From assembly GCA_019454045.1 (NCBI GenBank), contig SKCR01023795.1:118407-182406 (forward strand): 64,000 bases of DNA, in the 5' to 3' direction. This document shows, piece after piece, positions 46,168 to 58,376 of this stretch (its first letter is position 1; the number at the start of each line of letters is the position of its first letter). The position numbers were made by a program, and so were the translations under genes. This DNA is from Zanthoxylum bungeanum (taxonomy: Eukaryota > Streptophyta > Magnoliopsida > Sapindales > Rutaceae). The notes below the pieces were generated by a model. The model had not been told where the DNA came from and ran no database searches. It worked only from the letters and a program-made list of their open reading frames with translations.

Positions 46168-48779
46168 TATTGGGGTTTTGGCGCGGGCGCAGCAGAAACT
46201 CGCGGTTCGGGTGAAATCGTAATTTTAAAACTTTTTAAATTACCGAATAAATTATTCAATATCCAATATGAATAATTCATTCATATTTCACCTAAACATA
46301 TTTATTCGATATCAAATAACGACATAAATAGTTAAGAAACATCGCGAAACTTTTACGAAAATATTTTTCCACAAAATGGCATAAAACACGTTTTTGACCG
46401 AACCGACCACCCAATGCACATGAGGGCTGCCTAGGTCAGCCCCAACAGTACTAGAGAAGTTCATGGGCTGCCCGAACAGTGACCAATTCACTGTTTTGGC
46501 AGCCGTCACCCGGTTGGCTCAAAAGTCACCCGGTAACACCGTTTTCACTTATTTCAATTCTGAAACAATTTCCGGCAATTGTTCCAACACCCAAAACACA
46601 TCCAATACATTTATATGACATAATTTTCATCACAATAAACCCAGTTTTTCAAGATCTGATTTTGTAACAAAAATTATCAATATTTCATGCTTTGATCCAA
46701 TTTTCTTAACATTAATCCATTTAATCACAACACCGATCCAAGCCACCACCAATGAAGCACCCAAGAACAATTCTAGGCATTACAAGAGTGGTCATAACAC
46801 TCTAGAATGTTGCAATGGCAACATATCATCAAATGATCAAATTGAACAAATATTACAATAATATCTTTCAATTCAACTTTACACATGCATAACCCCTCCA
46901 TTCCATCTTCCAAATCCAAAACACCCAAATTCTTAGGAAAAGAAGAAACCCTAGAATCAATCTAGACGATCAAGAACAAGAAATATGCTTTCTAAGCTTA
47001 GGGATATTGAGGATTACCTTTAATTCTCTTAATTTCCTAAAGCTTTTTCTTGATTTTCTTCTTTTTCTTCCTTGAATCATCAAGCAAAATTTAGAAGGTA
47101 TTTGGAAGATCAAGTTTCGGCCATGGCAAGCCTTTTTTTTTTGAAAAGAATTTTTTTTCCTTTTAAAATGGCATTGCTGACTTTAGAAGGGCATTTTTGT
47201 CATTTTAGAAAAAATTAATTTGATCCAAAATCAAATTAATAAATCATGCCACATGTTACCAATTAATAATAAGCATGTGTGATAACAATTATCACAAATG
47301 AAAATTATCTAATTAAATTAAATATAAAGTTAAAGTAGTCAAAAATCAAATTTAACACTTTAACCTTAAATTTAATGCCAAGTGTAACCAATAATAATTA
47401 AACATATATTCCATAACAATTATGAATATATATATCAATTAATCATTTAAATATTTAACATTTAAATATCTAAATAATTAATTAATATAATTATTAATCC
47501 ATATGTATTTTATTTACATTAAATAAAATATGTATAGAAGTGACATGTGTCAAAATCTCATTTGAAAATTAATTAATGTGTATCTAATCAAATTATGTAT
47601 CAAATACAAATACACAATAATTACGATTGACCAAAAAAATACCTTTATGCATGCGTTTTCGTTTAACCGATTAAACGATTCGAATTAACTCATTTAATTT
47701 TATGAAGTATTATGAATAATCTATATTATTCATAACGCGTTGCCCAAGTGCTCAACGAGTACACTTCATATTGTGGGACTCTCTAAGTTTAGGTTTATCC
47801 GTCACGAAATCCAATTTCGTGTCCATAATTATCCACTCATGAATTATGACGACCACAAATAATCTCGCTAACTATGCAAGTCGAGGTCATTATATACGTA
47901 TAATCCCTCCGTCACAGGCTATCCATATTATACCTGGGATATAGATAAGAACATCAAATCCTTATGGTATAATATAGTCGACTTTCAAATTTACGATCTC
48001 TAAATAACACTCGGAACTCGCTTCCGAAGTTATATCACGGCCATGGATTTACTAGATCGCAAACACGTGTAGGATACCTATGCCCTGTACACAGGACTGA
48101 CAGATTCTATCTTGATACACACTGGATATCATGAGCATCAGTCCACACCCAACGAACAGGTAGAGGTCTGATCTAAATAGATCGGTGACGTACTGCCATC
48201 AAAGTGTGAATGATAACTCATATATCCACTGTGGTATCTCAAGTCGAAGGACCACTATGCTCGCTCAACTCGAGAAGATTCCTATTGACGTTGGTGTACC
48301 ATCTATTAGGAAATTTTCAGTGAGTCATTCAGTGTTTATCAAATAAACACCTACATGTCTATACGAGTCTCCCGAGACTCATGGTTCATTGGGATAAACC
48401 ATCGAACCAAGTCACGATATACGACATATATGTACTGGTCTCAACAGATTTTACTAACCAACCCGTGTTAGTAAATCTTGACCATGAACTTTATTTAAGG
48501 ATATACAACTTATAGTGACGCTTCCCAATGTCAATTACAAACTACGTTGTAACTGTGCACTACTCCTAGGGTCTTTGTCTAATATACACGTATCACTAAA
48601 TCAGATTTAGTTTCAATCTAATCATAATCAGATATCTAATCGTAACTAGATCAATATTTATATAAAAGACAAGAGGTGCTACCATTAAATAAGTAATATT
48701 ATGGAAAACGGTATTGTTCGTATTCATGAATCGGACATAAATACGATCCGGATTGGCACTCCAAGCACCAACCTTAATA
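46168..48779 (-). repeat. 3' LTR of the LARD
   Basis: It starts TATTGGGGTTTTGGCG (TG mutated to TA at the end) and ends CACCAACCTTAATA. Direct repeat of 53656-56278. Confidence 0.92.
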
Positions 48780-51700
48780 ATTTCTCCCACTTGCTCTAGT
48801 GCCAATCCACGATATCATATACACATCTCAATGTATATTACATACTCATGGCCCTCAAGAGCTCACCTAGCACTCAAGAGGTAGACAACAACAAGTAAGC
48901 CCGCTATTACAAATTGAATCTGTCAAACAAAGCCAATTGTTTTCCTTAGCCAACATCATTCATATTTTGTAGAATCCAATTTCTACATCAATATATCAAT
49001 ATTGTGCTATAGTTATTAAGTTGTCTATGTATTTAGAGATCAAATCAAAAATACTATGTAGACAACAACAAACACAACACTAATATCAAAACATCTAATC
49101 TATAAGATCACTATGCAACTTCATAAGTCAATACTTCATAAGTTGCAACGAATTCCACTAATACAGTAGAATCAACCGTGACATTCCCACTGCATCTTTT
49201 CTGACTTTATATGACATAGACCATCTAATGTCATAATTAGACTCAAAACTAATCTGACCCTAATGATTGGAATTATATTCTCCATGAATAAGAAACTTGT
49301 TCTTAATATCTCAAAGATAACAAAGAACATGTTTCAAGACACATCATATGGTCTATAACATATCAAAATAACTCGTAACATTTACAATTAAATTAATATC
49401 TTTAATCGCACATAATATAGTATTCATTATACTATCATCATATGATGCATCAGATTGACTAGACATTCTAATCAATTTCTCTTTCGATAAAAGGAATCAT
49501 CCTTTACGAAAGATTAATACTATATACAAGAGACACATTAAATGTCAAACAATTATACTAACTGTCACACAGATAGTCTTGTTGTGTCCTTTATAAGATC
49601 ATATCCAATGTACGACTAATGGGAGTTTCTCACAAGTCTCTTAGTTTTATATCATATATGAAACTTTATATCAAATATAACAGAGACTACTCCCACTGCT
49701 ATCACGGAGAAAAGAAGACTTAGGTAAATCCTTTACCTTACAAACATCTCATTATTACATTAATAATGACAATGTCGTTAGGATATATAACACTAGAAAG
49801 AAATTTGTACGCTCCTACTGACCCTATTATCATATATGTATTCTCTATGCTTTGATAAAATCAAACAATCTGACTGTATCAAAATTAGAGAACACAGATT
49901 TTCAGAAAACTTATCTGAGTCTACAATAGGCTCTATAAGCTAGTACACCAAACTGTGATCTCAGCAGAATACATCTCCGAGGTCATTCTAGAATGAACTA
50001 TTCAAACAAAGAAATCGCAATGGATCTCTTATTCGAAGAAACCACTCAAGAACATCACTTTGCTAAATACACAGTTTAATATCAACATTAACCAACAGAT
50101 CTTTAATTGTTCAATTAGTGCAACCAGAGACAAGTTTTCTCAGAATTTACAATAGATCACTGAGTATAACTTTTCTCACTGTCATACTATAAAGGTCAAA
50201 CCTTTAACAAGCTCACTTTGCTTTTGCTGCGCAAATAATTTGCACATTTTATGAGCGATTCATAATGAAAGCTTAATCAAGTTCAAAACTTGATCGTAGT
50301 AAGCTATGAACAATCTTAGATTTATGGTTCAATGGTAATTTCCGAAATCGATATCAAATATCGCTTCCACTATAAGTTATAGGATAATTTGCTTTAATAA
50401 GAAAACAACAGAATCATTAAGTATCAAATACTTTGTAAATGATTCTGACATCCTATTGGACTTATATGAAAGCTATCTAAGGGTCTTTTCATCCTATTAA
50501 TTACGTAGTTCCATTTTAGTTTATCACTCTCATATTTGACTTCAATAAGTCAAGTCTTTTCTATAATCATTAACATCTGATGTTACTTACCAAGTAATAA
50601 AATAATTTTATTACTCGGGATCATAGAAAAGATATTCTATCAAATAGAATACAATATTCTATTAAATAGAATAAATGATAAACTTTTACTTGTACCTCCG
50701 AGGCGCAAGTACTTTCGATTATATAACCAATATACAAAAGAAAGATTCAAATCTCAAACTTTTCAAGATTCAAATTTTCTACCTATACATATCATATACG
50801 TAACTGTAGAAACTAATGGAACACTAATTAAAATGATGAATTAGTGTTACTGGAGCACAACCCCAAGAGTATTGAAAATCTAATTCGGTAACACTCAATA
50901 CAAACGAATCAGATCATAAAAGATTCGATTTCTCCCACTGATCAATTCCATCACGATGGAATCGTAGAAGAATCATATTGAGTAAGAATCAAATTCATTA
51001 AATAACTTTAGAACTAATTTCCATAAATTCATATGTTTGATCATATCAAACATCCTTGAACAATTCAAAGACTCACGACGAATTTTAAAATATAGTTTTC
51101 ACACTTCAAATAGAATATTTTTGAACCATTCAAAATATTCTATCCGCATTTCATCAGAAACATATTGAAAGTTCTCAAACTATTCAAAACGATCAATGTG
51201 TATTCTTATAGAAACACACAACTAAGTAATGACAACTCATTAACTAAGTTACGAAGTAAAGAAAACTATCCAAGGTAATTTATAATTCATTAAACTACAT
51301 ACATCCAATGTATTAGTTTAATAAATCTATAGTTGTCGTATTGTGAGAATCGAAATTCTCAACACACAACTATACACATCTTATTTCTTAAGCTCTATAA
51401 TTTGCCTTCAATTAATCACAACAATTGTAAATAATTGATTAGCAAACTGTGTCAAACACATGACTTCTAAAAGTCACTAAAGCCAATAAACGTCATTATA
51501 AGATAAACAAATACCTAATAGGGTTTTTGAATGTCAGTCAAGAATATCGAGACATGAACTAATTCACGTCAATTCTTACCTCATAAGAAACTATTCTCTC
51601 TAGATAATTATATCCTAAAACAAATATCTATTTAGATTACTTATCGTGACTTAGTAACTAAGTCACTAACCATCTTGATTTTCAAGAAAATCGGAACAAC

Positions 51701-52369
51701 AGTTCTCGATGGTTTTGACTAATCTAACAATATCAAAGTCTACTAACATTCTAGAACTTATTCTAAAAAAACGCAACCATAAGTGAAGTCAACAAAAAAT
51801 ATTCAAATAATATGCATGTAGTGGATTAGAAGTATAATTCTATTAACAATATAGAATAAATGAAAACAAAAGCAGCAATTTTCATAAAATTACACACTGC
51901 TTTAGTTATGGATTTTTAACCCAACATTATATCTCACTACTTTACGTAATATCGTAATCCCCAACGGAAAACGGGAATTCAATAATTAAATTGAATTCCA
52001 TAGTGAGAAGTGGACCCCATGACTATATTCCGACTAACAGCTTTGACACGATCTCGCCTACATATATTCATTAGGTAGACAACTCATTGTCAATCACACT
52101 CACTGTGACTCCTAATTTTGGTCCTGACCGTTTCTCGTTATGACAGCTTTGGCACGTTCACAGGAAGGCGTATCAAGGCTTCACTTGCCAATGACAAACT
52201 CAAGCTATTGATGTAGTCATGACAGCTTTGGCACGTTCAGGATTTCCACTTTCACTTGAATTTGTCTAGTATCAAATATACACCCGGCATGGATAAAATT
52301 CTATCAACTACACCCCACTGCTTTGGCACTTTCTCGGATGCAGCCATAGAAAGATACCCATAAACCGTA
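48780..52369 (-). other. LARD internal region, noncoding
   Basis: About 3.6 kb, AT-rich, with no recognisable coding motif in any frame. Confidence 0.8.
52039..52330 (-). repeat. Four copies of a GCTTTGGCAC phrase near the LARD leader
   Basis: GACAGCTTTGGCACGTTCA occurs twice (near 52142 and 52215). Looser versions lie near 52039 (CAGCTTTGACACGATCTCG) and 52316 (CTGCTTTGGCACTTTCTCGG). Spacing is 75-105 bp. It lies in the element's 5' leader (minus strand). Function is unknown; a packaging-type signal is one possibility. Confidence 0.6.
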
Positions 52370-52377
52370 TTGACAAG

Positions 52378-53330
52378 TAGGGGTGTACACGTCGGTACGG
52401 GTCGGGTTCCGGCAAATTCTAATCGACCCGATCGGGTCGGGTCATCTGCAAATCAAAACCCGAACCCGAAATTATGGATGGTGACCCGATCGGGTCGGGT
52501 CGTTCGGGTCGGGTCGGTTGACTCGGGTTCAGTTGGGTCAACAGATTCTGAAAATATGTAGTTATAATTTTTAATGGTACAAAATTGATGAATCGATGCA
52601 CCAGTTCCAGTGGATAATTGTTGAGATAAAATGCAAGGAGTCACAAGTTCGAGTTCATTCTTTGCAGATTTTTTTTTTCCTTATTTGTTTTACTCATTTT
52701 AGCATCACAGTTTCAATTTGTCTTTGTCATCACAGTTTTTATTTTCAAAACCACCTTATTAATACCTTTGCATAAAATCATGTTCCTAATTAATCAGTTC
52801 ATTAACAGTGATGACAAATCCTCCCTCTTCCTGTCACAAAGCAAATAAATCCAAAACCTTAATCAAAATATGTTTTGATTGAATGCTTACAAAACAAAAT
52901 AAAAATTGTAGAAATCGTAGATACTAGATTGGAAACTCACCGAGAAAGAAAGTTTGGAAAGAGAGAGATAGAGGGTAGAGGCTAATGGCTATAGGGCGAG
53001 ATCGAGAGAGAGAGAGAGAGAGTCACTGGTTTGAGTGGTTTCTTCGTGAGAGAGAGGGGCTTGCTGCTGTGTGTTGAGTGAGGGGTGAAGAACAATGTAA
53101 AGTTGTAACTTGTAAACCTAATATTTTTATTTTTATTTTTTATATTGACGGTAGTCGGGTCGGGTTCGACCCGACTTTTTAAATGAAACCCGTGACCCGA
53201 CCCGAATATCTCGGGTCGGGTCATGACAACCCGATTTTTTTCTACTATTTATGAAACCCGCCCCGGGTCGGGTCGGGTTTCCTCGGGTCGGGTCGGGTCG
53301 TCTTCTAAACCGCAAATTTGTTCACCCCTA
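52378..53330. mobile_element. hAT-type non-autonomous element D (GGGTCGGGTC repeats)
   Basis: 953 bp with ends TAGGGGTGTACACG and TTTGTTCACCCCTA and a perfect 8-bp duplication TTGACAAG (52370-52377 and 53331-53338). Both ends are dense with GGGTCGGGTC/GACCCGACCC. The middle (about 52570-53130) is not AT filler but has an (AG)n run at 53003-53024 and apparent splice signals on the minus strand. This suggests a captured gene fragment. It is inserted in the LARD interior. Confidence 0.92.
52766..53100 (-). other. Possible captured gene fragment in hAT element D
   Basis: On the minus strand a CT-rich leader with (CT)n ends at TTTCTCG|GTGAGT (donor at 52939-52940). A ~105-nt AT-rich stretch follows, ending GTGACAG (acceptor at 52831-52832). 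A 65-nt piece, GAAGAGGGAGG..., ends GCAAAG|GTATTA (52766). This exon-intron-exon look is typical of a gene 5' end. No coding frame can be identified. Confidence 0.35.
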
Positions 53331-53639
53331 TTGACAAGACGGACCAGGAAACATGCATCCAATACATGTCACTCTAATGCCTTATTTAAACGGGGATATT
53401 CCTCAAGAAAGCTTTGCTCTACATCAAATTCAGAATATAATCTAGATCAACTTCTAAACAATTCAATTCTACCTTAGAAAACATAACTTAACTTAACCAT
53501 TAAATTTCCGTTACATTTCTCGTTAGCGTAGAACCGAAAAGTAAAGAAATATCTAAATTACATGCATGTGCAAACATCAAAATTAGATTATATATCGTAT
53601 ATAAAGCATGAAAAATGTAATGGATGAAGGAACAGACCT

Positions 53640-53651
53640 GCTCTGATACCA
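53640..53651 (-). other. Primer-binding site of the LARD (tRNA-Met type)
   Basis: The complement of TGGTATCAGAGC lies five bases outside the right LTR. This is the usual copia-type initiator-tRNA primer site. Confidence 0.92.
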
Positions 53652-53655
53652 TTTT

Positions 53656-56278
53656 TGTTGGGGTTTTGGCGCGGGCGCAGCGGAAGCTCGCGGTTCGGGT
53701 GAAATCATAATTTTAAAACTTTTTAAATTACCGAATAAATTATTCAATATCCAATATGAATAATTCATTCACATTTCACCTAAATATATTTATTCGATAT
53801 CAAATAATGACATAAATAGTTAAGAAACATCGCGAAAATTTTACGAAAATATATTTTTCCGTAAAATGGCATAAAACACGTTTTTGACCGAACTGACCAA
53901 CCAATGCACATGAAGGATGCCCAGGTCAGCCCCAATAGTACTAGGGCAGTTCATGGGCTGCCCGAACAATGACCAATCACTGTTTTGGCAGCCCACCACG
54001 GTTGGCTCAAAATCCCCGGTAACGCCGTTTTTCGGTCACCCTTTTTCACCGTTGTTTCACTTATTTCAACTCCGAAACAATTTCCGGCAATTGTTCCAAC
54101 ACCCCAAACACATCCAATACATTTATATGACATAATTTTCATCACAATAAACCCAGGTTTTCCAGATCTGATTTTGTAACAAAAATTATCAATATTCATG
54201 CTTTAATAATTTTCTTAATATTAATCCAATTAATCACAACACCAATCCAAGCCACCACCAATAAAGCACCCAAGAACAATTATAGACATTAAAAGAGTGG
54301 TAATAACACTCTAGAATGGAAAATATCATCAAATGATCAAATTGAACAAATATTACAATAATATCTTTCAATTCAACTTTACACATGCAATAAGCCCTTC
54401 ATTCCAGCTTCCAAATCCAAAACACCCAAATTCTTAAGAAAATAAGAAACTCTAGAATCTATCTAGATTATCAAGAACAAGAAACATGCTTTCCAAGATT
54501 TGGGATATTGGGGATTACCTTTAATTCTCTAAATTTTCCTAAAGCTTTTTCTTGATTTTCTTCATTTTCTTCCTTGAATCATCAAGCAAATTTTGAGAGG
54601 TATTTGGAAGATTAAAAAAGGCTTTTTTTTTTTTCCTTTTAAAATGGCATTGCCGACTTTAGAAGGGCATTTTTGTCATTTTAGAAAAAAATAATTTGAT
54701 CCAAAATCAAATTAATAAATCATGCCACATGTTACCAATTAATATAAGCATGTGTGATAACAATTATCACAAATGAAAATTATCTAATTAAATTAAATAT
54801 AGTTAAAGTAGTCAAAAATCAATTTAACACTTTAACCTTAAATTTAATGCCAAGTGTAACCAATAATAATTAAACATATATTCCATAACAATTATGAAAT
54901 ATATATATATATATATATATATATATCAATTAATCATTTAAATATTTAACATTCAAATATCTAAATAATTAATTAATATAATTATTAATCCATATGTATT
55001 TTATTTACATTAAATAAAATATGTATAGAAGTGACATGTGTCAAAATCTCATTTAAAATTAATTAATATGTATCTAATCAAATTATGTATCAAATACAAA
55101 TACACAATATTACGATTGACCAAAAAAATACCCTTATTCATGCGTTTTCGTTTAACCGATTAAACGATTCGAATTAACTCATTTAATTTTATGAAGTATT
55201 ATGAATAATCTATATTATTCATAACGCGTTGCCCAAGTGCTCAACGAGTACACTTCATATTGTGGGACTCTCTAAGTTTAGGTTTATCCGTCACGAAATC
55301 CAATTTTAGTGTCCATAATTCACCCACTCATGAATTATGACGACCACAGATAATCTCTCTAAACTATGCAAGTCGAGGTCATTGCATACGTATAATCCCT
55401 CCGTCACAGGCTATCCATATTATACCTGAGATATAGATAAGAACATCAAATCCTTATTGTATAATATAGTCGACTTTCAAATTTACGATCTCTAAATAAC
55501 ACTCGGAGCTCGCTTCCGAAGTTATACCACGACCATAGATTTACTAGATCCCAAACACGTGTAGGATACCTATGCCCTGTACACATGACTGACAGATTCT
55601 ATCTTAATACGCACTGGATATCATGAGCATCAGTCCACACCCAACGAACAGGCGGAGGTCTGATCTAAATAGATCGGTGACGTGACTACCATCAAAGTAT
55701 GAAGGATAACTCATATATCCACTGTGGTATCTCAAGTCGAAAGACCACTATGCTCTCTCAACTCGAGAAGATTCATATTGACGTTGGTGTACCATCTTTT
55801 AGGAAATCTTTAATGAGTCGTTCAGTGTTTATCAAATAAACACCTACATGTCTATACGAGTCTCCCAAGACTCATGGTTCATTGGGATAAACCATCGAAC
55901 CAAGTCACGATATACGACATGTACTGGTCTCAGCGGATTTTACTAACCGACCCGTGTTAGTAAATCTTAACCATGAACTTTATTAAAGGATATACAACTT
56001 ATTGTGACGATTCCCAATGTCAATTACAAACTACGTTGTAACTGCGCACTACATTGTAAATCTACTAGGTCTTTGTCTAATATACACGTATCACTAAATC
56101 AGATTTAGTTTCAATATAATCATAATAAGATATCTAATCGTAATTAGATCGAATATATATATAAAAGACAAGAGGTGCTACTATTAAATAAGTAATATTA
56201 TGGAAAAATGTATTGTTCGTATTCATGAATCGGACATAAATACGATCCGGATTGGCACTCTGAGCACCAACCATAACA
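53656..56278 (-). repeat. 5' LTR of the LARD
   Basis: It starts TGTTGGGGTTTTGGCGCGGG and ends CACCAACCATAACA. Compared with the other LTR, an (AT)n run near 54897-54925 is expanded. Confidence 0.93.
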
Positions 56279-56760
56279 TAAATATGCAACCAAACTAATA
56301 AATATGAAATTGCTAATATGAAACTTCTAACCATTAACATGCAATTATCACAATCAATACATATGAAACCTTCTAGAACATTAAACTTATAACCATTAAA
56401 TATGCAACCTTAATAATTAAAATGCAACTAATACCAATAAATATGGAACTTTTACTAATATGAAACTTTCAACTATTATTATGCTAATTTGACCATTGAC
56501 TAACAATTAGCGAGCATTAACACGTAATTGTCCAATGCTTTGTAAATCGAACACACAATTTTAACCATTAAACATGCAATTGAAATCAATAAATATGAAA
56601 TATTCTCGAACATGAAACTTCTAACTGTTAACATGTAACTTTAACCATTGATATACTATTATTGAGCAATAACAAGCTACCAAAATAATGTTTTGTAAAA
56701 CGACGATAACAAGCTACCAAAATAATGTTTTGAACATGCAACTTTGACTGTTACATATGC
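56279..56760. repeat. Degenerate AACCATTAAATATGCAAC repeats (right part)
   Basis: Recurring phrases such as AATATGAAACTTTCAAC and AACCATTAACATGCAATT with drift. An exact 30-bp type duplication, ATAACAAGCTACCAAAATAA, lies near 56669 and 56706. Confidence 0.7.
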
Positions 56761-56953
56761 AATCAAATCAATAAATATGAAACCTTCCAAATCACGGGTA
56801 ATGACCCGTAGGATCATAACCGGCTTTAATTTGATTTTTCTGGGTGGATCCAGTATCAACGAAAATTGTCTCCGAATCAATTAAGATTATTAATTAAATA
56901 CTAGTACTAAAAATTTTGTGGTTAGAAACCCTTTATAGTTTGTTGTTGTTGTT

Positions 56954-56989
<36 letters not shown>

Positions 56990-58004
56990 AACGAGTGGGG
57001 TGGTTCTATTATGTCCTAATAAGGAAATCTCTACATCCATATATATATGATTATGTATCTAGATTTTTTTTGTTATTTTCTTTTAAACAAAAGGCAATAT
57101 TTAAGTTAATCTTCTCTCTCTCCCCATGGCCCACGAAAATCCTTTTCTTCTTTCTCCTTCATTTTCATGCCATTGTAGACAGCAAAACAAGCTTATTTTT
57201 TTTTTAAAATTTTGGCTTCCTTTGTTCTTTCTAATTCCTAACTAAGACTTGGTGTCCCATGACACAAAATGATAAAGGATGAAAATCCCCTTTGCTTCCC
57301 TCTTGGCCAACCTGTCACTGTTTGAGGGATTCTTGTTTTCTGATTTTACAAGATAATAATTTTCCCTCTCTTGCTTTCTTGAGACCATTTAGCTTAATAA
57401 TTAATTATTTTGGTTAGATTTCCTTTGGTATTTCAAGAATGGGTTTATTAGATTATTTTGGATGTCTTGGATTAATTGAGAATAATTGATTCTAGGGTGT
57501 TAGTTTGTGGTTCATGGGGAATATTGTGTGTGGTATTTATGAATAGATGAGGATATTTTGGAAGCTTGATGGATGATGAGGCTTTCGGCCATATGAGAGA
57601 TTCTTGGAAGATTGATTAAATTAGGGGTGTTTCAGGTTTTGTGTTGGAGAGTATTATTGGTGATTAAGTGAAGAAAAATGTTGAACCTAGGAAAGAGATA
57701 GTAATTTTCCCCGCCTTGGTCATTTTTATAGGAGAGTATGGGTCTTTTGGATGCTTATGATATAGCAATACTTAGTAGTGATATATTGTTGGAATGGTGG
57801 AATATATAATTCGGATTGTTAAAAGAGATGAAATCTTAGAGTGTGTCTAGGTGTGCTTTGAATCGGCTATGGTGATGTTGAGAGTTAATCTTAGAGGGGA
57901 GGATTTAGGTTTCATCTTGTTAAAGTGGAGAATGAGAATTTGATGTGTTACGTGGTTCAGCAACAAGGTGGGTTGTGAAGTGGTGTCGAATTAAGGAAAA
58001 TACT
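56761..58004. other. Intergenic, no gene seen
   Basis: Contains a 30-base T run (56956-56985) preceded by (GTT)n. The rest has no open frame above ~70 codons and no terminal repeats that I recognise. Confidence 0.6.
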
Positions 58005-58376
58005 TGTTGATGGTGACTTTCTGTTCCGAGAAACTCTGAATCCCGAAGATGAGTATAATAAGATTTGCACTTAGACATATAGAGATCCAAAGATCATGTA
58101 AGGATGAGAGGTCATATGAAGGGGCTTGAGCCCGATGCTCAGAAGGACATGAGGGAAGAACCATACTCGACCTGATATAAAGACATCAGATTCGACAACA
58201 CTTGAACACCCGTAAAGGATGGTCCGACTTAGTAAAGTGAGGAAAGTAAAGGTCTCAGAACCGATCATCTCACTTTGCTGACCAGGAAGGCATTATGTTC
58301 AAGTCTGGACGACGTAAGCCCTAAACGGACATTTGGGTCTCCCAAGCATTGATGAAGATAGAAGTAGGCCAGTGGT
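58005..58376 (+). mobile_element. Possible truncated LTR of the TR-GAG superfamily
   Basis: It begins TGTTGATGGTG like the LTR at 3070 and has GGTCCGAC and GACCAGGAAGG phrases of similar flavour. It is cut off by the Athila-like LTR at 58377. The similarity is short, so this is tentative. Confidence 0.3.

Larger units (their letters stand above)
46168..56278 (-). mobile_element. LARD-type LTR element without coding capacity
   Basis: 10.1 kb. LTRs are at 46168-48779 and 53656-56278 (~2.6 kb each, roughly 94% alike by eye), with target duplication TAAAT at 46163-46167 and 56279-56283. GCTCTGATACCA at 53640-53651, just before the right LTR, is the complement of the tRNA-Met primer site, so the element reads on the minus strand. 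A purine tract complement (ATTTCTCCCACTTGCTC) follows the left LTR. The internal region, ~3.9 kb without the hAT insert, has no frame over ~70 codons and no recognisable gag or pol. Confidence 0.9.

Noticed and set aside
52370..53477. Short frames rich in RVGSS or RPDP
   Set aside because: Translations of the GGGTCGGGTC words at the ends of hAT element D, not proteins.
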